A DNA stretch of 64,000 nt from Mermis nigrescens (GCA_036768485.1 JAVLUZ010000154.1:26969535-27033534), one strand, 5' to 3'. Counted from the stretch's first letter, positions 11,177-22,660 are shown. Numbers and translations: made by a program. The notes: a model not told the origin generated them from the letters alone.

Positions 11177-11483
11177 CTGAAAGTATAATAAGCGTCGAAG
11201 TCCATAAACCTGTGATTAGAAGTCCCGAAGAAATTTGGGCAAGTCCAATGATCGTCATCATTAAACTACGTTTTTCACGATGAACGTGAAAGTAGTAATT
11301 TTTGTGAATCAATGAATTAGCGGTGTAAAGTAAAGAACCAGAAATCAAACACGAGATCAAGCTAAATATCATCAAGCTCAGACTGCACTGTTGACCAAAA
11401 TACACGGTCGATAAGATATTGACAATTTCGGAACTAGAGTCGCTTTTCTTATTGTCTAAAAAGAATTCATCTAAGGTACGCAT
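11177..11483 (-). CDS. Candidate first coding exon, membrane protein
   Basis: Unidentified. ATG at 11483, then a polar, serine- and aspartate-rich N-terminus of about 30 residues. Two hydrophobic segments follow (around SLMIFSLISCLISGSLLYTA and MMTIIGLAQISSGLLITGLW) joined by a His/Tyr/Lys-rich loop. The frame reaches the donor TCAG|GTAGCG at 11177 in phase 1. The layout (polar tail, membrane segment, loop, membrane segment, phase-1 donor) repeats that of 12101-12575, suggesting distant tandem paralogues; sequence identity between them is low. Confidence 0.55.
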
Positions 11484-11800
11484 AATTATGTAGGTTGATT
11501 AAACAGGGTACAAATGACAAATATCGAATACAAGTGAAAAAATATACGTTTATGATATTCAAATTCTCTTTGATTCAAGAGATTCTTAGTCATTATAAGA
11601 TTAAGTTCTATGTTCCTATTTATAATCTGCTCAATTTGCAATTAAAAGATGAAAGCTTCTAAATTTGAATTAATTTATCTTAAGACGACTTATTTTGAAA
11701 GTCGTTGAAAAAATTTTTCCTCGCGAGTTTTAAATCTTGATTATTGCATTAAAAATGTGCTTTTCAGTTTTAGAAGATGCTTCGTTCCTTTTGTTGTAAC

Positions 11801-12003
11801 TATAGTCTGTTTTACATAAGTTTTGGCATAAATTTTAAGCATTTTTTCGGAAGTAAGCCGACGGATTATGATAAAAATCGTTTGTGCTTCTCGCCAGGTT
11901 ATTTTTTGAAGCTGCGAGTAGTGGTTTATACAGCAGGTTTCACAACTTCAGCTTTGATCTGTATATGACTTCATCATATACCAGCGATTTTATAATCGCA
12001 TCA
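11801..12003. mobile_element. TATAGTC-family MITE, right end unclear
   Basis: Starts TATAGTCTGTTTTACATAAG and shares the GGCATAAATTTT and TAAGCCGACGGATT segments with 5554-5725. The matching right terminus is not found, so it is truncated or diverged. Confidence 0.6.
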
Positions 12004-12100
12004 AGAGAATAAAAAAATATTTACGAAAATGCCTTTCCTGTAAAAAACAACAATCAAGCAGAAAAATTAATCATATCGAGGAATAGATAATATGTCATAC

Positions 12101-12575
12101 CGTAGTATTTTGCATCCGAGTTACTAAAGTACAACTGAGCAGCTTGCGTCAAGCTTGTTGTAATAGATGCGCATAACGAAGCACTCGACGATGCTATCAG
12201 AGCACAAAGGGATGTAATATTTCGGCACACTATCAAATAAATGGCGGATACACCAGCCAAAACTGTAGTAGCGTTAATCCAGATAGTTTCGAGTCTAAAG
12301 TGGTGCTTTGGTTCAAAAACAGAAAGGTTTTTCAAAGTGAGAAATCCGCGAAGTAAAAGGGCTATTCCAGCAAATAAGCTGATCAAACCTAGGACAGCCA
12401 AGAGCCAAATGAAACTGCCGATTCCCAGTGAATCATCAGGACTTGCATTTACATCGGTACTCGAATAACCCGATTCATCCTTGTGAAAAGGTTCGTCTAA
12501 TAAATCTGATCTTTTCAACTTTTTACTCAAATTCTGGCGCAAATCGAGTTCTTCGGCTATTTTCATGTACATCAT
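12101..12575 (-). CDS. Candidate first coding exon, membrane protein
   Basis: Unidentified. ATG at 12575 opens 158 codons. The first 47 residues are charged and hydrophilic (a cytoplasmic tail rich in D, E, K and S). A long hydrophobic segment (SFIWLLAVLGLISLFAG) and a second one (ATTVLAGVSAIYLIVC) follow, then a Ser/Ala/Thr-rich helix. The exon ends at ACG|GTATGA (12101) in phase 1, like 11177-11483 and 9717-9989. No matching downstream exon was found before 11483, so this may be a separate gene or a broken copy. Confidence 0.55.
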
Positions 12576-12668
12576 TTTCCAAATATTAAATTTCTAATTA
12601 GATGTCAATCAATAAAATTCCAACGCATACTTTTAGCTCGAATCCATTTTAAAAGCGAAATTCAGAGA

Positions 12669-12946
12669 CTATGTAACAACTATACAATCATAAGACTGTT
12701 CAAGAGATGTGGCTATTTGTAACATCGGGTCGGTAGCGTACAACAGGATAAATTTTGTTACATTTAAGAATGTCCTTGAAAACGTACAGCGACTACATGT
12801 GCCACTTGCTACAGTACTGAATTCTAACATGAAGAATGAAAGAATAACAGAGGAACAAAAATATCTGCGTCGCATGTCATAGGCACACCTATAAAGTAAT
12901 ACGATGACAACAAATACTAATAAAATATGGAGAGGAAGGCGCTGCA
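12669..12946 (-). CDS. Possible membrane-protein exon
   Basis: Open frame after an acceptor-like GTTAGCAG at 12947, ending in a stop at 12669. It shows two hydrophobic segments (LHILLVFVVIVLLY and SVILSFFMLEFSTVASG). There is no ATG at the start of the open frame. Position and strand fit the neighbouring exon cluster, and it could be the last exon of a gene lying further right. Weakly supported. Confidence 0.3.
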
Positions 12947-13031
12947 CTGCTAACTTTGGTTAGATCAGTCATCTGGAAACCGTGAATACGGACGGCTTAA
13001 TGAAAAGAAAGCCCAGAATTCGGCAGGTTGC

Positions 13032-13161
13032 TATAGTCCGTTTCACAGAAGTTTGGTGATAAATTTGAAAAATTTTTGTTGGCAGCAAATCGATACATTA
13101 AGAAATATCAAATATATGCAGATCGTAATCAGTTCTTCAAACCTGGGTGAAATAGACCATA
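13032..13161. mobile_element. TATAGTC-family MITE
   Basis: Starts TATAGTCCGTTTCACAG and ends GGGTGAAATAGACCATA, which are inverted. At 130 bp it is shorter than the 172-bp copy at 5554. No coding capacity. Confidence 0.7.
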
Positions 13162-13321
13162 ACGAGTAAGGAATATTCGCTACTATTTTTAATAGGTTGA
13201 AAAAATAGGTCGTTTCATTGAAAATTAAATTTCTGAAGCTTAAAGATTGTAGTTATACTTCTTATGTAGGTAAACGTTTGATTCACAAGCAATGACCTTT
13301 AGGATGTTGGAGAAAATCTGA

Positions 13322-13670
13322 AATCATAGGTAGCGCGTTAGCGCGTACAATTGTATATTTAGGTACATAGGTACCCCAACATATGAGCCCCTACAGCTAT
13401 AACGAAACACATCTAAGAAGTGCCGTTTTTTAAAAGATAGATCACATAAAAAAACTCGATGGAGGTTTTTATTATTTGTTTACATTCAATACCGAGTTTG
13501 TAATGAGCATGTAAAGTTTTCGTATAACGTTATAACATAAACAAACCTGAGACGGTTTTTCTGCCCATGCTTGTACACAACTCAGCAAGAAAGAGTCCCC
13601 AAAAAATTTTTTATGGGAAAGTACTATGTTTAAGGGCTACACGAGGAACTTAACCGCCTTTGTGTAAACT
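13322..13670 (+). repeat. CATAGGTAGCGC dispersed repeat copy
   Basis: Carries the CATAGGTAGCGC start box and continues through TTTTTTAAAAGATAGAT and ATAACGTTATAACATAAAC. At that last point the 2044-5440 copy is interrupted by the mariner element, so this copy gives the uninterrupted arrangement. Confidence 0.65.
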
Positions 13671-13672
13671 CG

Positions 13673-13920
13673 ACACGTAGGCATGGGGGTATGCACCTGC
13701 TAGAAGGCCGAATACCCCCTAAAGAAACAATCGAACTACCCTCTCCCAGAATTCAATTTTTGGAAATTTTGTTGTTTTTATCGCGATTTTTTGATGCCAA
13801 TAGTTAGTGCTTGATGAGAAACGTTGAAAATGCTGTTTTTCGCCATACCACTATTTTTAAGACCATTTTTTAACCTTTAAAAAACTTGCATCCTCCAGAA
13901 TTCCGGTGCTGCCCACCTAT
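13673..13920 (+). mobile_element. Degenerate CATACGTGGG-family copy
   Basis: Has the family interior (GATGCCAATAGTTAGTGC, GAGAAACGTTGAAAA, ACCACTATTTTTAAG) and the right end TGCTGCCCACCTATG. The left terminus is eroded and no target duplication is visible, so this is an older insertion. Confidence 0.65.
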
Positions 13921-14044
13921 GGTCTGGACCCCCAAACCACCCTCATCTACGTGCATGTCTGATTGTGGAAGATGGTGTGCTTGTCATAGTTCATTTATGA
14001 TATATTATTACAACTGTCACAGACACACATAGATAACTTTTCCC

Positions 14045-14219
14045 TAGTCTGTTTCACACAATGTCTTCGTCATAAAATTTTACAAACTATCTCCGGCAAT
14101 AAGCTGACAGATTGCGTTGTGATTAGCATTGATCTGATTTATAATAACCGTAACCTTTCCGCTTTCTATCGATGAAAAATAATAAAATATATGCACGAAG
14201 TTATGTCAAACAGACTATA
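14045..14219. mobile_element. TATAGTC-family MITE nested in another repeat
   Basis: Runs from TAGTCTGTTTCACAC to TGTCAAACAGACTATA. The flanks (CATAGATAACTTTTCCC and GATGCGTAATTCCAAGT) are contiguous in the uninterrupted repeat copy at 7360-7425. That dates this insertion after the host repeat. Confidence 0.82.
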
Positions 14220-14358
14220 GTCCACTCCAATTATGTCCGATGCGTAATTCCAAGTATTTTTGTCTTTTTTGCTCCAACAGAAGATTTTTCTTTGCTAATA
14301 GTGCGTAGTACTCGTATCTATGTACGTACCTAGAACATAAATAACTTACATACATATG

Positions 14359-14766
14359 TAGGCCCGTATCCAGGGGGCGGGGGGCCTGCCCCCCCCCCGA
14401 AATGGGAAAATTTTGTTGTTTTTCCCAAGGGCCCCCAAAGGGAAAAAATTAAAAATTGGCGAAGTGCGTCTAAAACACCGCCAAAACAGGTTTTTAGCGT
14501 ACTTTTGAGCAAGTAAACTCAAAATTTTCCGGCGCTTCGCGCGTGATGAGAAATCAGCTTAAATGATAAATTTGCTGTATATCAATATGAAATGGAGTGA
14601 AAAATTTTTGAATTTTCTTCAAATTTTTCTTCACCGTCGTATAGAACTCGCCGAGATACGCTCAAAACTGCCTTTATTTTCGCCCATCTCCTAATGTTTT
14701 TCGAAATATCTGACCTCAAAAATTTTCGGCCTCCCCTCCCTAAATAAAATCCTGGATACGGGCCTG
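14359..14766. mobile_element. TAGGCCCGTATCCAGG-family element (hAT-like)
   Basis: The 408-bp unit has inverted ends TAGGCCCGTATCCAGG and CCTGGATACGGGCCTG and a perfect 8-bp target duplication TACATATG (14351-14358, 14767-14774). It has poly-G/poly-C subterminal blocks and an internal GGCGC-TTC-GCGCG box at 14531. Right-end relics of the family occur near 32516, 33887, 41515 and 61940. Confidence 0.9.
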
Positions 14767-14774
14767 TACATATG

Positions 14775-15465
14775 TATGTACATGCATCTTCTGTAATTTG
14801 CAGAAACTATATTATCAAAAACATCAAAAAACATGCTATATCTTAAATAAGGGCAATATCATATTTATGTGGCATATAAAAATTGAGTAAGCTAATATCA
14901 TATTTATTTATTTTCGGGCTGACGAAATAGCACTTAGGAGTAGGTAATTTCGCGATTTCACTTGAGGCTTGCAAGAAATAAGATTTAAGAAGCAACAGAG
15001 AGGGTAGATTTGATTGTGATCCGATATTTCACTTGCCATGTAAGTAAATCGAAAAAACGAAATATGCGTAAACTGACTACGCCACGCATTAATAAGAAAT
15101 CCCTGAAGTGAAGATTTATGTAGGTCCTACAGTTTGTTTCAAAATTCCTGAGACTTTTTACAGTGAGGTAATTAGAAAGCAGTAAAAATCCAGCCAATCA
15201 GCGTAGGGGCTTCCGTCCGGTTGGCTATCGTCTATTGCACGTTATTTGGCTCTTAAACCTTGTGCTTTGGCACTATAGGTCAGTTTTGGTCTGGAGCTGT
15301 GAGAGCGTAACCGGCAGCCTCGTGCAAGAAACGTACCTATAACACGCGCGGAGTCGAACTTTAAATTTCTCGCTATGAAGTGAGTGGTAATACCGATAGT
15401 CCACTTGGGGAAGCAGCGGCGAAGTTTAAAATGTTTTATAGCCCTATTGTACAATTAGCGAATCA
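14775..15465. other. Unassigned stretch
   Basis: No supported gene. Two 70-codon open frames on the - strand (14985-15197 and 15242-15454) show no domain, signal or splice support. Confidence 0.4.
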
Positions 15466-15473
15466 GTTGATGC

Positions 15474-16504
15474 TAGTGTTATTTTGGTAGCCCAAAAATA
15501 ATTAAAATATGATATTGGTATAGTTGACTTATTTTTAATATGATATAAATATGATATTCTGCTATTTTTCATTTAAAATATAATATATTTTTGATATTTG
15601 GTATATATTTAATATACTTTTGGTAGGTAAGTACCTATTGTGTAATTTCTGCAGCCATGTAAAAGTAGGTATCTATGTAAGCAAAATACAGGTAATTAAT
15701 ACTCATTTATTATATTTCAAAGTCAAACGACTAATGCAAGCAATCAATATTTTTTCGAAGTAAAGCACAAGCATTACATTTCCAGACGCTGTTTAAAAAA
15801 TTTTCATATGTGTATAAAACTTTCAAAATTTACGAGATTAAGTTACAAAATTACATAAATTCCTTTCACTTTTCGTCGAATAACAAGATTTCGGAATAAC
15901 GATCAGACATGTGCGTGGGGATGTGGGGTCTAGACCACCCAGAATAGGAAGATGGAAAATTTTGTAGGGAAAATGAGGCAAAATGAAGGCCAAAACCGGA
16001 TGCAAATTAAAAATTTTCTTCAAGTGTTTCAAATTGACCAGAAACAGTGTAATATCGTGGTTTTAAGGCTATTTAAGCGCTTATGCAAGTTATTCAGGTC
16101 ATTTTGGCCCAAAAAGCTGAATTCTTGACCCCTGCCCCGAATCGCCCAGCTGTGCACCACACCTGAGCGTGGGGGGTTTAGGGGTATGCACCCCCCGAGA
16201 AACCAAAATACCCCCCAGAAATCAAAATACCCCCCCAGAATTCAATTTTTGAAATTTTTTGTTTTTTTTTCGAAATTTTTCATGCTTCGAAATTTGCAGG
16301 TAAGGTATAGAGCGAAAGAAGGAAAAAAGTGCTAACACTTTGTACCAAAATTATATCAAAAATATTTTCACATTTTCCGGAGTTTTAATATGATAAGAAT
16401 ATGATATACCAAAATTCTCAGAATTAAAATATGATATTGGTAGTCCAACAAGTGCCTACCAAAATCATACCAAAATTTATTTTTGGTATATCAAAATAAC
16501 ACTA
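15474..16504. mobile_element. TAGTGTTATTTTGG element (hAT-like), 1031 bp
   Basis: Inverted ends TAGTGTTATTTTGGTA and CAAAATAACACTA are flanked by a perfect 8-bp duplication GTTGATGC (15466-15473, 16505-16512). Both subterminal regions are rich in AAAATATGATATTGGTA-like units. Secondary material inside includes a CAGACATG-type relic (about 15907-16150) and half of a CATACGTGGG-family copy (about 16155-16290). No transposase. Confidence 0.88.
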
Positions 16505-16726
16505 GTTGATGCGAGAGGCGGGTGCTCTGCTGTTTGTCGATTGGCTGAGTTGTTAATACTTTCGAATCGCAATACTGTAAAAAGTCTAATGAATTTTGAA
16601 ATAGATCATAGGGGTACGCATTAGTTGTAACATACGGTTACAAACGATGGGCAGCACCCGAATTTAGGTAAAAAATTGAATAAAAAAATTGAATAAAAAA
16701 CTGAAGAAAAAATGATCTGACGCATC

Positions 16727-16853
16727 TATAGTCTGTTTCACACGACTTCGGTTATCAATTTTAAAAGTATCTCCGACAATAAGCTGATAGATTGCGATTA
16801 TAGCATTGATCTCATATATATCGTAACCTTCGGCTTACTGTCGTTAAAAATTC
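16727..16853. mobile_element. TATAGTC-family MITE, truncated
   Basis: Left end TATAGTCTGTTTCACACG followed by GACAATAAGCTGATAGATTGCG as in other copies. The right terminus is replaced by the CATAGGTAGCGC repeat starting at about 16857. Confidence 0.7.
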
Positions 16854-16856
16854 ATA

Positions 16857-17930
16857 TCATAGGTAGCGCCATAGCGCTACCTAAACATACTTGGCCATCC
16901 TTTTTCCTGTATGTTTATCACAGCGAGTGCGAAATTTGTGTCCCCCCTCACAGCAACAACGGCACACACCTGGGAGATGCGGTTTTTTTTAATCGCTGGA
17001 TAATTGAAAAATTCGATGCCCGTCTTTTTTTGTTTACACTCAATACTGAGTTAGCAATGAGTGTGTAAAGTGTAAACCGAAAAATCAAATAATTTGCAGA
17101 GGGCCAATTTTTTTTAAATGTTGCCCCGAGTTGTAGATTACGAATCTGAACTTAAAATTTCTCTACACTCGATAGTTGTTACACAAAAGTGTAAAGTATA
17201 CGTGTTTTTTACTCTTTGCGTGTCCTTCTGCTAATCTAACTCAATTTTGGTTTCTGTGCAGTCCAATTAGTTTCATGATGTAGAGGGTTGCAATATCTCA
17301 AAACTAAATTTTTTCTCTTTTAACGCAATTTTTTGATCTGTGATCTTTTAGTGTAAAGGGTTAGAGACGAAAAAGGAAATTTCTTCAGCTACTCCGCTAA
17401 GTAGGCGGAACATGCTAATTGTGCTTAAAATGTGCCCTGACCTTAGCGTTACAGATCCTAGTTTATTTTGTTTCTATACACCCAACATTACGTTATTCGC
17501 ACAAGTGTAAAGTTTACACTGAGAAGTACTTTTTCGCCTAGAGCATTGGGTACCAAACGATTTGCGGAGGGCCAATTTTTTTAATGTTGCCCCTGAGTTG
17601 TAGATTACGAGTCTGACCTTAAAATTTCTTTACACTTAATGGTTGTTGCACAAAAATGTAAAGTATACGGGTTTTTTACTGTTAGCGTGTCCTAAAGCTT
17701 ATCTAGCTCAATTTTGGTTTCTGTGCAGTCGAATTGGCTTTATAATGTAGAGGGCTACAATATCTCATACCGTAAATTTTTTTCTCTTTTAACGCAATAT
17801 TTCTTGATCTGTGATCATTTTAGTGTAAAGAGTTCGAGACGAAAAAGGAAATTTCTTCAGCTACTTGCACCCCCAGAATTTTGGCGCTGTCCACTTATGG
17901 ATATATGGCCTGAATGATTAAATTAAAGAA
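16857..17930 (+). repeat. CATAGGTAGCGC repeat with internal 468-bp direct repeat
   Basis: Begins with a perfect CATAGGTAGCGC/GCGCTACCT hairpin. Two copies of a segment of about 300 bp start at 17093 and 17561 (TTTGCRGAGGGCCAATTTTTT) and end GGAAATTTCTTCAGCTACT, giving a 468-bp period. GTGTAAAG motifs recur throughout, as in 3600-5060. Non-coding. Confidence 0.75.
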
Positions 17931-17933
17931 GGG

Positions 17934-18591
17934 AACTAGCAAAGAAAAATTATCCGATGGAACAAAAAAGGTAAATATATTTGAATTTCTTCATAGCTAA
18001 GGATGTAAAAGGAGGGGACTAGGGAAAATTTTCCTATATGTGCAGGAGTCATAGGAATGTGTTAACAGTTAGACTTCCCTAAACAACCCAAAAATCGAAG
18101 TATATTTTGCGGCCTGTGAAAACTGAGGGTGTAGTCACAAAGCGTATTCAAGTGTTTCGCAAAAGAGCATTGAATACATTTTCATGACTATTAAATAATC
18201 AATGTATTATTTATTGAATGAAATCTTGACCTTCCTTCCACAATGCTCTGGAGTAAAAGATAATAGTGTAAACTTTACACCTAAATGGCCAACTCAATAG
18301 TTTTCTTGAAAAATCACAAAAAATTTCTATAAATTCTCCAAAATAAAGTAATCAAAATACTCGCCATCATAATCGAAATTACTACGGAAAATCTGCAGAA
18401 ACGCGCATTGGCCGTAGAATATACTTCGATTTTTGCTTTGTTTAGGGGAAGTCTAACTGTAAAGCACATTCCTATGGCTTCTGCGCATATAGGGACATTT
18501 TCCCTAGTCCCCTCCTTTAACATCCTTAGCAATGAAGAAATTCAAGTATATTTACCTTTTTTGTTCCATCGGAGCATTTTTCTTTGCTAGT
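17934..18591. repeat. Inverted repeat, arms about 181 bp
   Basis: Arms 17934-18114 and 18410-18591 are reverse complements over nearly their full length (CTAGCAAAGAAAAAT, CCGATGGAACAAAAAAGG, AAAGGAGGGGACTAGGG). The spacer is about 295 bp. Transcribed, this would fold into a long hairpin. It joins the right end of the repeat module to a reversed second copy. Confidence 0.85.
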
Positions 18592-19090
18592 AATTTATGC
18601 ACGAAGTTATATGAAACAGACTATAAATATGGAATGAGAAAAATAACGTTTTCGATGAGAACTTCTTGGTATTATCAATTAATTGAGTCTATTTCGTCGG
18701 AAAATTTTTACATTACTCCCAAAATTACCAAACTGCGCTTTACATCGTTGCTACAGGTATCTTTTATTTACAACTAATTCAGATAGCCGCAAAGACGTTT
18801 TTATCGCTTACTCACATATCTAAATACTACGCATGTATACATGTCGTCTATGTCGTAATTCTATCAAAATACTCGTTACTAGCTGGCGCAGCGTCGCAAT
18901 GCATGCCAAAAAGGTAAAAATATAGGCTTTTTCATTGATCATTTTCCTTTTCGCACGTTTACGGAAGTCTTAAGAGTCTATGCGATAACTTTTAATGTTG
19001 GACCGCGTCATCAAAGAAAATGTGATTCTATAAAGTAAACATTGCCTACTTTCTCTAAGTGCTCGTGGTTCCATTCTGGAGTTTCTGATG
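18592..19090. other. Unassigned stretch with MITE end fragment
   Basis: A short right end of the TATAGTC family (ATGCACGAAGTTATATGAAACAGACTATA) lies at about 18597-18626. The remainder shows no gene or repeat that I can name. Confidence 0.4.
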
Positions 19091-19098
19091 ATAAAAAT

Positions 19099-19682
19099 CA
19101 GTGGCAGATCTGGGATTTTACTAAAGGGAGGGCGGTACCCCAACCTTTCCAAAAACAGCCAGAAATAGGTCCAAAAATTTTCCCTTCTTTCGCGAAATAG
19201 CACTTTTTCGGCGTTTTTATTGAACCTGTACCTTTACTCAAAATCACTATTGACGCAATTTTTTCCGAAAATTTTGAAATTAACGAAAATTTTGTGCGAA
19301 AAAATCATTAAATTTCTTTTATTTCAGCAAAAACATGGCGCGAAGCGCCTGAAACTTTGTGAAATTTGGACGGATGGACGTTTTGAAGTGTGATTTACTG
19401 ATTGATTTCCTGTATTTGTAGCATTTGATGCGAAACATCGAAAATTTTTGATATGAAAATAGAAGAAAACTACGTCAAAATAGCTGTTTCTGCTGTTGAA
19501 ATTGTTTTGAAATCTATATCATGAGCAGGTCGCCAAGAAAGTAAATAAATGTCATTAATAGTTAAAATTTGAGACATTATGGTCACTGACGGTCAAAAAT
19601 TATGGTAAATTGCATGTCCATTCTTTACCTCGTCAAATATTTTTGGCCAATGGGGGGCCGGCCCCCCATAAATCTGCTCCTG
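19099..19682. mobile_element. CAGTGGCGG-family element (hAT-like), 584 bp
   Basis: Starts CAGTGGCAGATCTGGGATTTT and ends CCCCATAAATCTGCTCCTG. The 8-bp target duplication ATAAAAAT is perfect (19091-19098, 19683-19690). It contains the hairpin box GGCGC-GAA-GCGCC at 19337-19349 and GATGCGAAACATCGAAAA near 19428. No coding capacity. Other copies are at 33997, 39508 and 47740. Confidence 0.92.
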
Positions 19683-19690
19683 ATAAAAAT

Positions 19691-20856
19691 GTAGAAATTA
19701 ATCGGAATTCACCCTTATGAACTTAGCGACTTCGGTGGGCAATCAATTAAGAAAATTGTAAAATTCAGTCCATTTAGATTTCGACATGTAAATACATCTA
19801 CCTATATGCATATACATATATGTTATTCCATGTACTACACATGGGCATTGGGGGGTGAGAGGGGGTATTCTCCTACCTAAGGTGGTAAAACCAAGTATTG
19901 TCAGGCGATTTTGAGGAAACGAAAGGTGCTGCAAGACAATTTATGAGCTTACTGCGGAAAAAAGCCGAAAATTCTACCTGAAAATAGTTTTAAATATCAA
20001 CATTTTCCGGCGCTTAGCGCCGTATTGATAATTTTTTGTATTTTTCTTCGCTAGGAACCAATAAATTAGCCGAACTTCACTAATAACGGTTAAGAAACCC
20101 AGTTTACCGCGTATAACGTGCTGTTGTGCCATATTATAGTACCCTAAAATGTACACGTACAAAATGTACATAGACTTTGGGGGACCGCCTTTATACCTGT
20201 ACAAAGAGACCTATTTAAAAACGACGACCACGATTCCCTATATGAACTTATCTGGGTTTCAACCCCTCTGGCCAAAAATACCTTGTCCATGTATGCCATG
20301 TCCTTCTGCTGACTGCTTTGTTGCATCCGTTGATATTTATACATATTTTCCGGATGTCCTCTTTAAATTTAGTAGATTTAAAGTCAGTTAAATTTGAATT
20401 TTTACTTTTTTTTAATTTAGCTTTTATAACTAATGCAAAAACATGCGATTTGGCCATGGCAATAGACACAATTATACAGACACATGGGTTTTGTAGTCAA
20501 AACCAGAAATGCAAATAGGGACTGTACAATTCCGATAAAAAGAAAAACAAAATTAGAGACAAGAAAGGTCAGAAAATCAAGTAAGTGAAGATAATCATTT
20601 GATAATAATCGCAATAATTTTAAATTTACTTTATTGAATGCAGTTTTAGACTAGCTTAGTTCTATATACCTGGTTTAAAAATATGATGGCTCGATCACGG
20701 TTTAACATATGTGCATCTCAAGAAAACCCTACCACTATACGAGAATATCCGCTCTTGTCCGTCAAGATAAACGTTGCAAAAAAAACAAAATAAAATAAAA
20801 CTTGGGAACTATTTTCGAATGTTAATAATTTATTTCTGAAATACATTTGTTGTATG
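19691..20856. other. Unassigned stretch
   Basis: Several overlapping open frames of 60-80 codons at 20144-20614 on both strands, none with a recognisable domain or paired splice sites. A GGCGC-TTA-GCGCC box lies at 20009-20021 and points to a decayed element nearby. Confidence 0.4.
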
Positions 20857-20864
20857 GTTGTGGC

Positions 20865-21085
20865 CATAGATGGCAGCAGCAAAATTCTGGGGGAGTTGCT
20901 TTTTTAAAGGTCAAAAATGGTCTTCAAAATGATGGTATGGCGAAAAAAACAATTTTTAAACGTTTATCACCGAACACTATTCATTGGCACCGAAAAATCG
21001 CGAAAAAAAACAAAAGAATTTCAAAAATTGAATTCTGGGGGTATTCGGCCTTCTATGGAGATGCATACCCCCAAGCCCACGTGTG
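20865..21085 (-). mobile_element. CATACGTGGG-family element
   Basis: Ends CATAGATGGCAGC and AGCCCACGTGTG. Perfect 8-bp target duplication GTTGTGGC (20857-20864, 21086-21093). The interior carries the family's reversed conserved block. Confidence 0.88.
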
Positions 21086-21615
21086 GTTGTGGCTATCTTG
21101 GGGGTTAGGCTCGCACCCGCTAGAACTTTATTGGGCCAGAATTATCTCTGAAAATTTGTATAAATGTTACCAAGTTAATCCATAGTTTCTGATTTTAATT
21201 TTAGCTGCGATTCTAGATCCTTGAAATTCCTACCTCCGCACATAAATGGGTTCTCAATCTAAACGTTCTCAAAGGGTTTTGTATCCTCCTCAGACAGACT
21301 GGCTGCTGACCACTGCATTTTAGCTTACAAGGAAAACTAATAATGTAAGTAAATACATTTTCAGGCATTTTGACCATTTTCAAACGTGAAGATGCAGGTT
21401 TTAGGCGCTACTAATTAGTCATGATTTTGTTTATAAATCGCTTAATTTTAGCAAATTTTATCTCATAATGCTTCTATGTGTGTATATTCTAGAAAGAAAC
21501 AACATCGTCAAAAGAAAAAAAATTTTCAAAAGAAATATAAGCCATCTCGCCCAGAAAAGGAGCCTTATTTATTTTATACACAAACAACGTCCGTATTTCA
21601 AAATTGTAATTTAAG

Positions 21616-21805
21616 GTTCCTAAGACTCCAAATGTCAAAACTGGAAGCGGTAGCAGCAGCTCAGTGAAGGAAGATGATGAAATAAAACACCGGCGAACTA
21701 TGATAATAATACTCGTAGTTGTATTGATTATAGGCACTATCCTAGCCGTGCTGTCGGCCATTTATATTCTCGATTCTGGTACAACCAATATGCCTACCAC
21801 TGCAA
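21616..21805 (+). CDS. Candidate exon: single-pass membrane anchor
   Basis: Unidentified. An acceptor-like TTTAAG at 21615 is followed by 63 codons: a Lys/Ser/Gly-rich hydrophilic start, an acidic-basic patch (EDDEIKHRR) and one strong hydrophobic segment of about 23 residues (MIIILVVVLIIGTILAVLSA). A Thr/Ser-rich stretch leads to a strong donor, GCAA|GTAAGT, at 21805 (phase 1). Basic residues just before the hydrophobic helix fit a type II signal anchor with the C-terminus outside. No neighbouring exon is assigned with confidence; 26737 is phase-compatible only if it gives a very short tail. Confidence 0.5.
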
Positions 21806-22144
21806 GTAAGTTCGTTTGAAATTGTGAGACCGTCGAACCAGACATGTATGTGGAGGTTGGGAATCCAGAATAGACATGGGCACCGTATTCTGGAAGGTCT
21901 GACGGGGCAAAAACCGTGAAAGAATGCAAAAAATCAATTAAGGGTCTGCCAGATTCTGGAAGGTCTAAAACTCATTTGCTCAACGAAAAATATTTGGCTG
22001 ACCCCCTTAACCCGCCCTGTTTTTGCATCATGGACAATAGCCGCTTCTCCGAAATACTTGAGCATAATGCGAAAAATTATAAACGAGCAAACGCGGATAG
22101 AAAACTGCAATGATGGGTCTTTTTATTCATGCGGTACCCATGCA

Positions 22145-22652
22145 CACATGTGGGCGTGCGGGGGGGGGTTGGGGGTATGCATCCCTTCAGAAGACCGAAT
22201 ACCCCCAGAAACGAAAATACCCCCTACCCCGAAATTCAATTTTTTAATATTGTTTGTTTTTTCGCAATTTTTTGATGCCAATGGATAGTGCTCGATGTGA
22301 AACGTTGAAAAATGTGTTTTTTCGCTATACCACCATAGGTGGGCGACACCGGAGTTCTGGGGGGTGCAAGATTTTTTCAAAGGTAAAAAAATAGTCGTAA
22401 AAATTGTGGTATGGCGAAAAAACACCATTTTTCAACGTTTCTCATCGAGCACTATCCATCGGCATCAAAAAATTGCGAAAAAACAAAAACATTTGTCAAA
22501 AATGGAATTCTGGGTGGTATTGTGGTTTCTGGGAGGAAGTGCGTACCCCAAACCCCCCACGCCCAGGTATGCATACCGCCATTTTTAAGATCATTTTTTG
22601 ACCTTTAAAAATCTTGCACCCCACTCCAGAATTTTGGCGCGGCCCATCTATG
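22145..22652 (+). mobile_element. CATACGTGGG-family element containing a second copy
   Basis: Outer copy from CACATGTGGGCG to GGCCCATCTATG, flanked by CCCATGCA (22137-22144) and CCCATGTA (22653-22660), 7 of 8 matching. It is split by an inner family member at 22334-22571, and its own interior resumes with CATACCGCCATTTTTAAG. Confidence 0.78.
22334..22571 (-). mobile_element. CATACGTGGG-family element inserted into its own family
   Basis: Inner copy in the opposite orientation, from CATAGGTGGGCG to CCCAGGTATG. The flanking octamers TATACCAC and CATACCGC match at 6 of 8 positions. It lies inside the host copy's ATACCACCATTTTTAAG block. Confidence 0.75.
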
Positions 22653-22660
22653 CCCATGTA

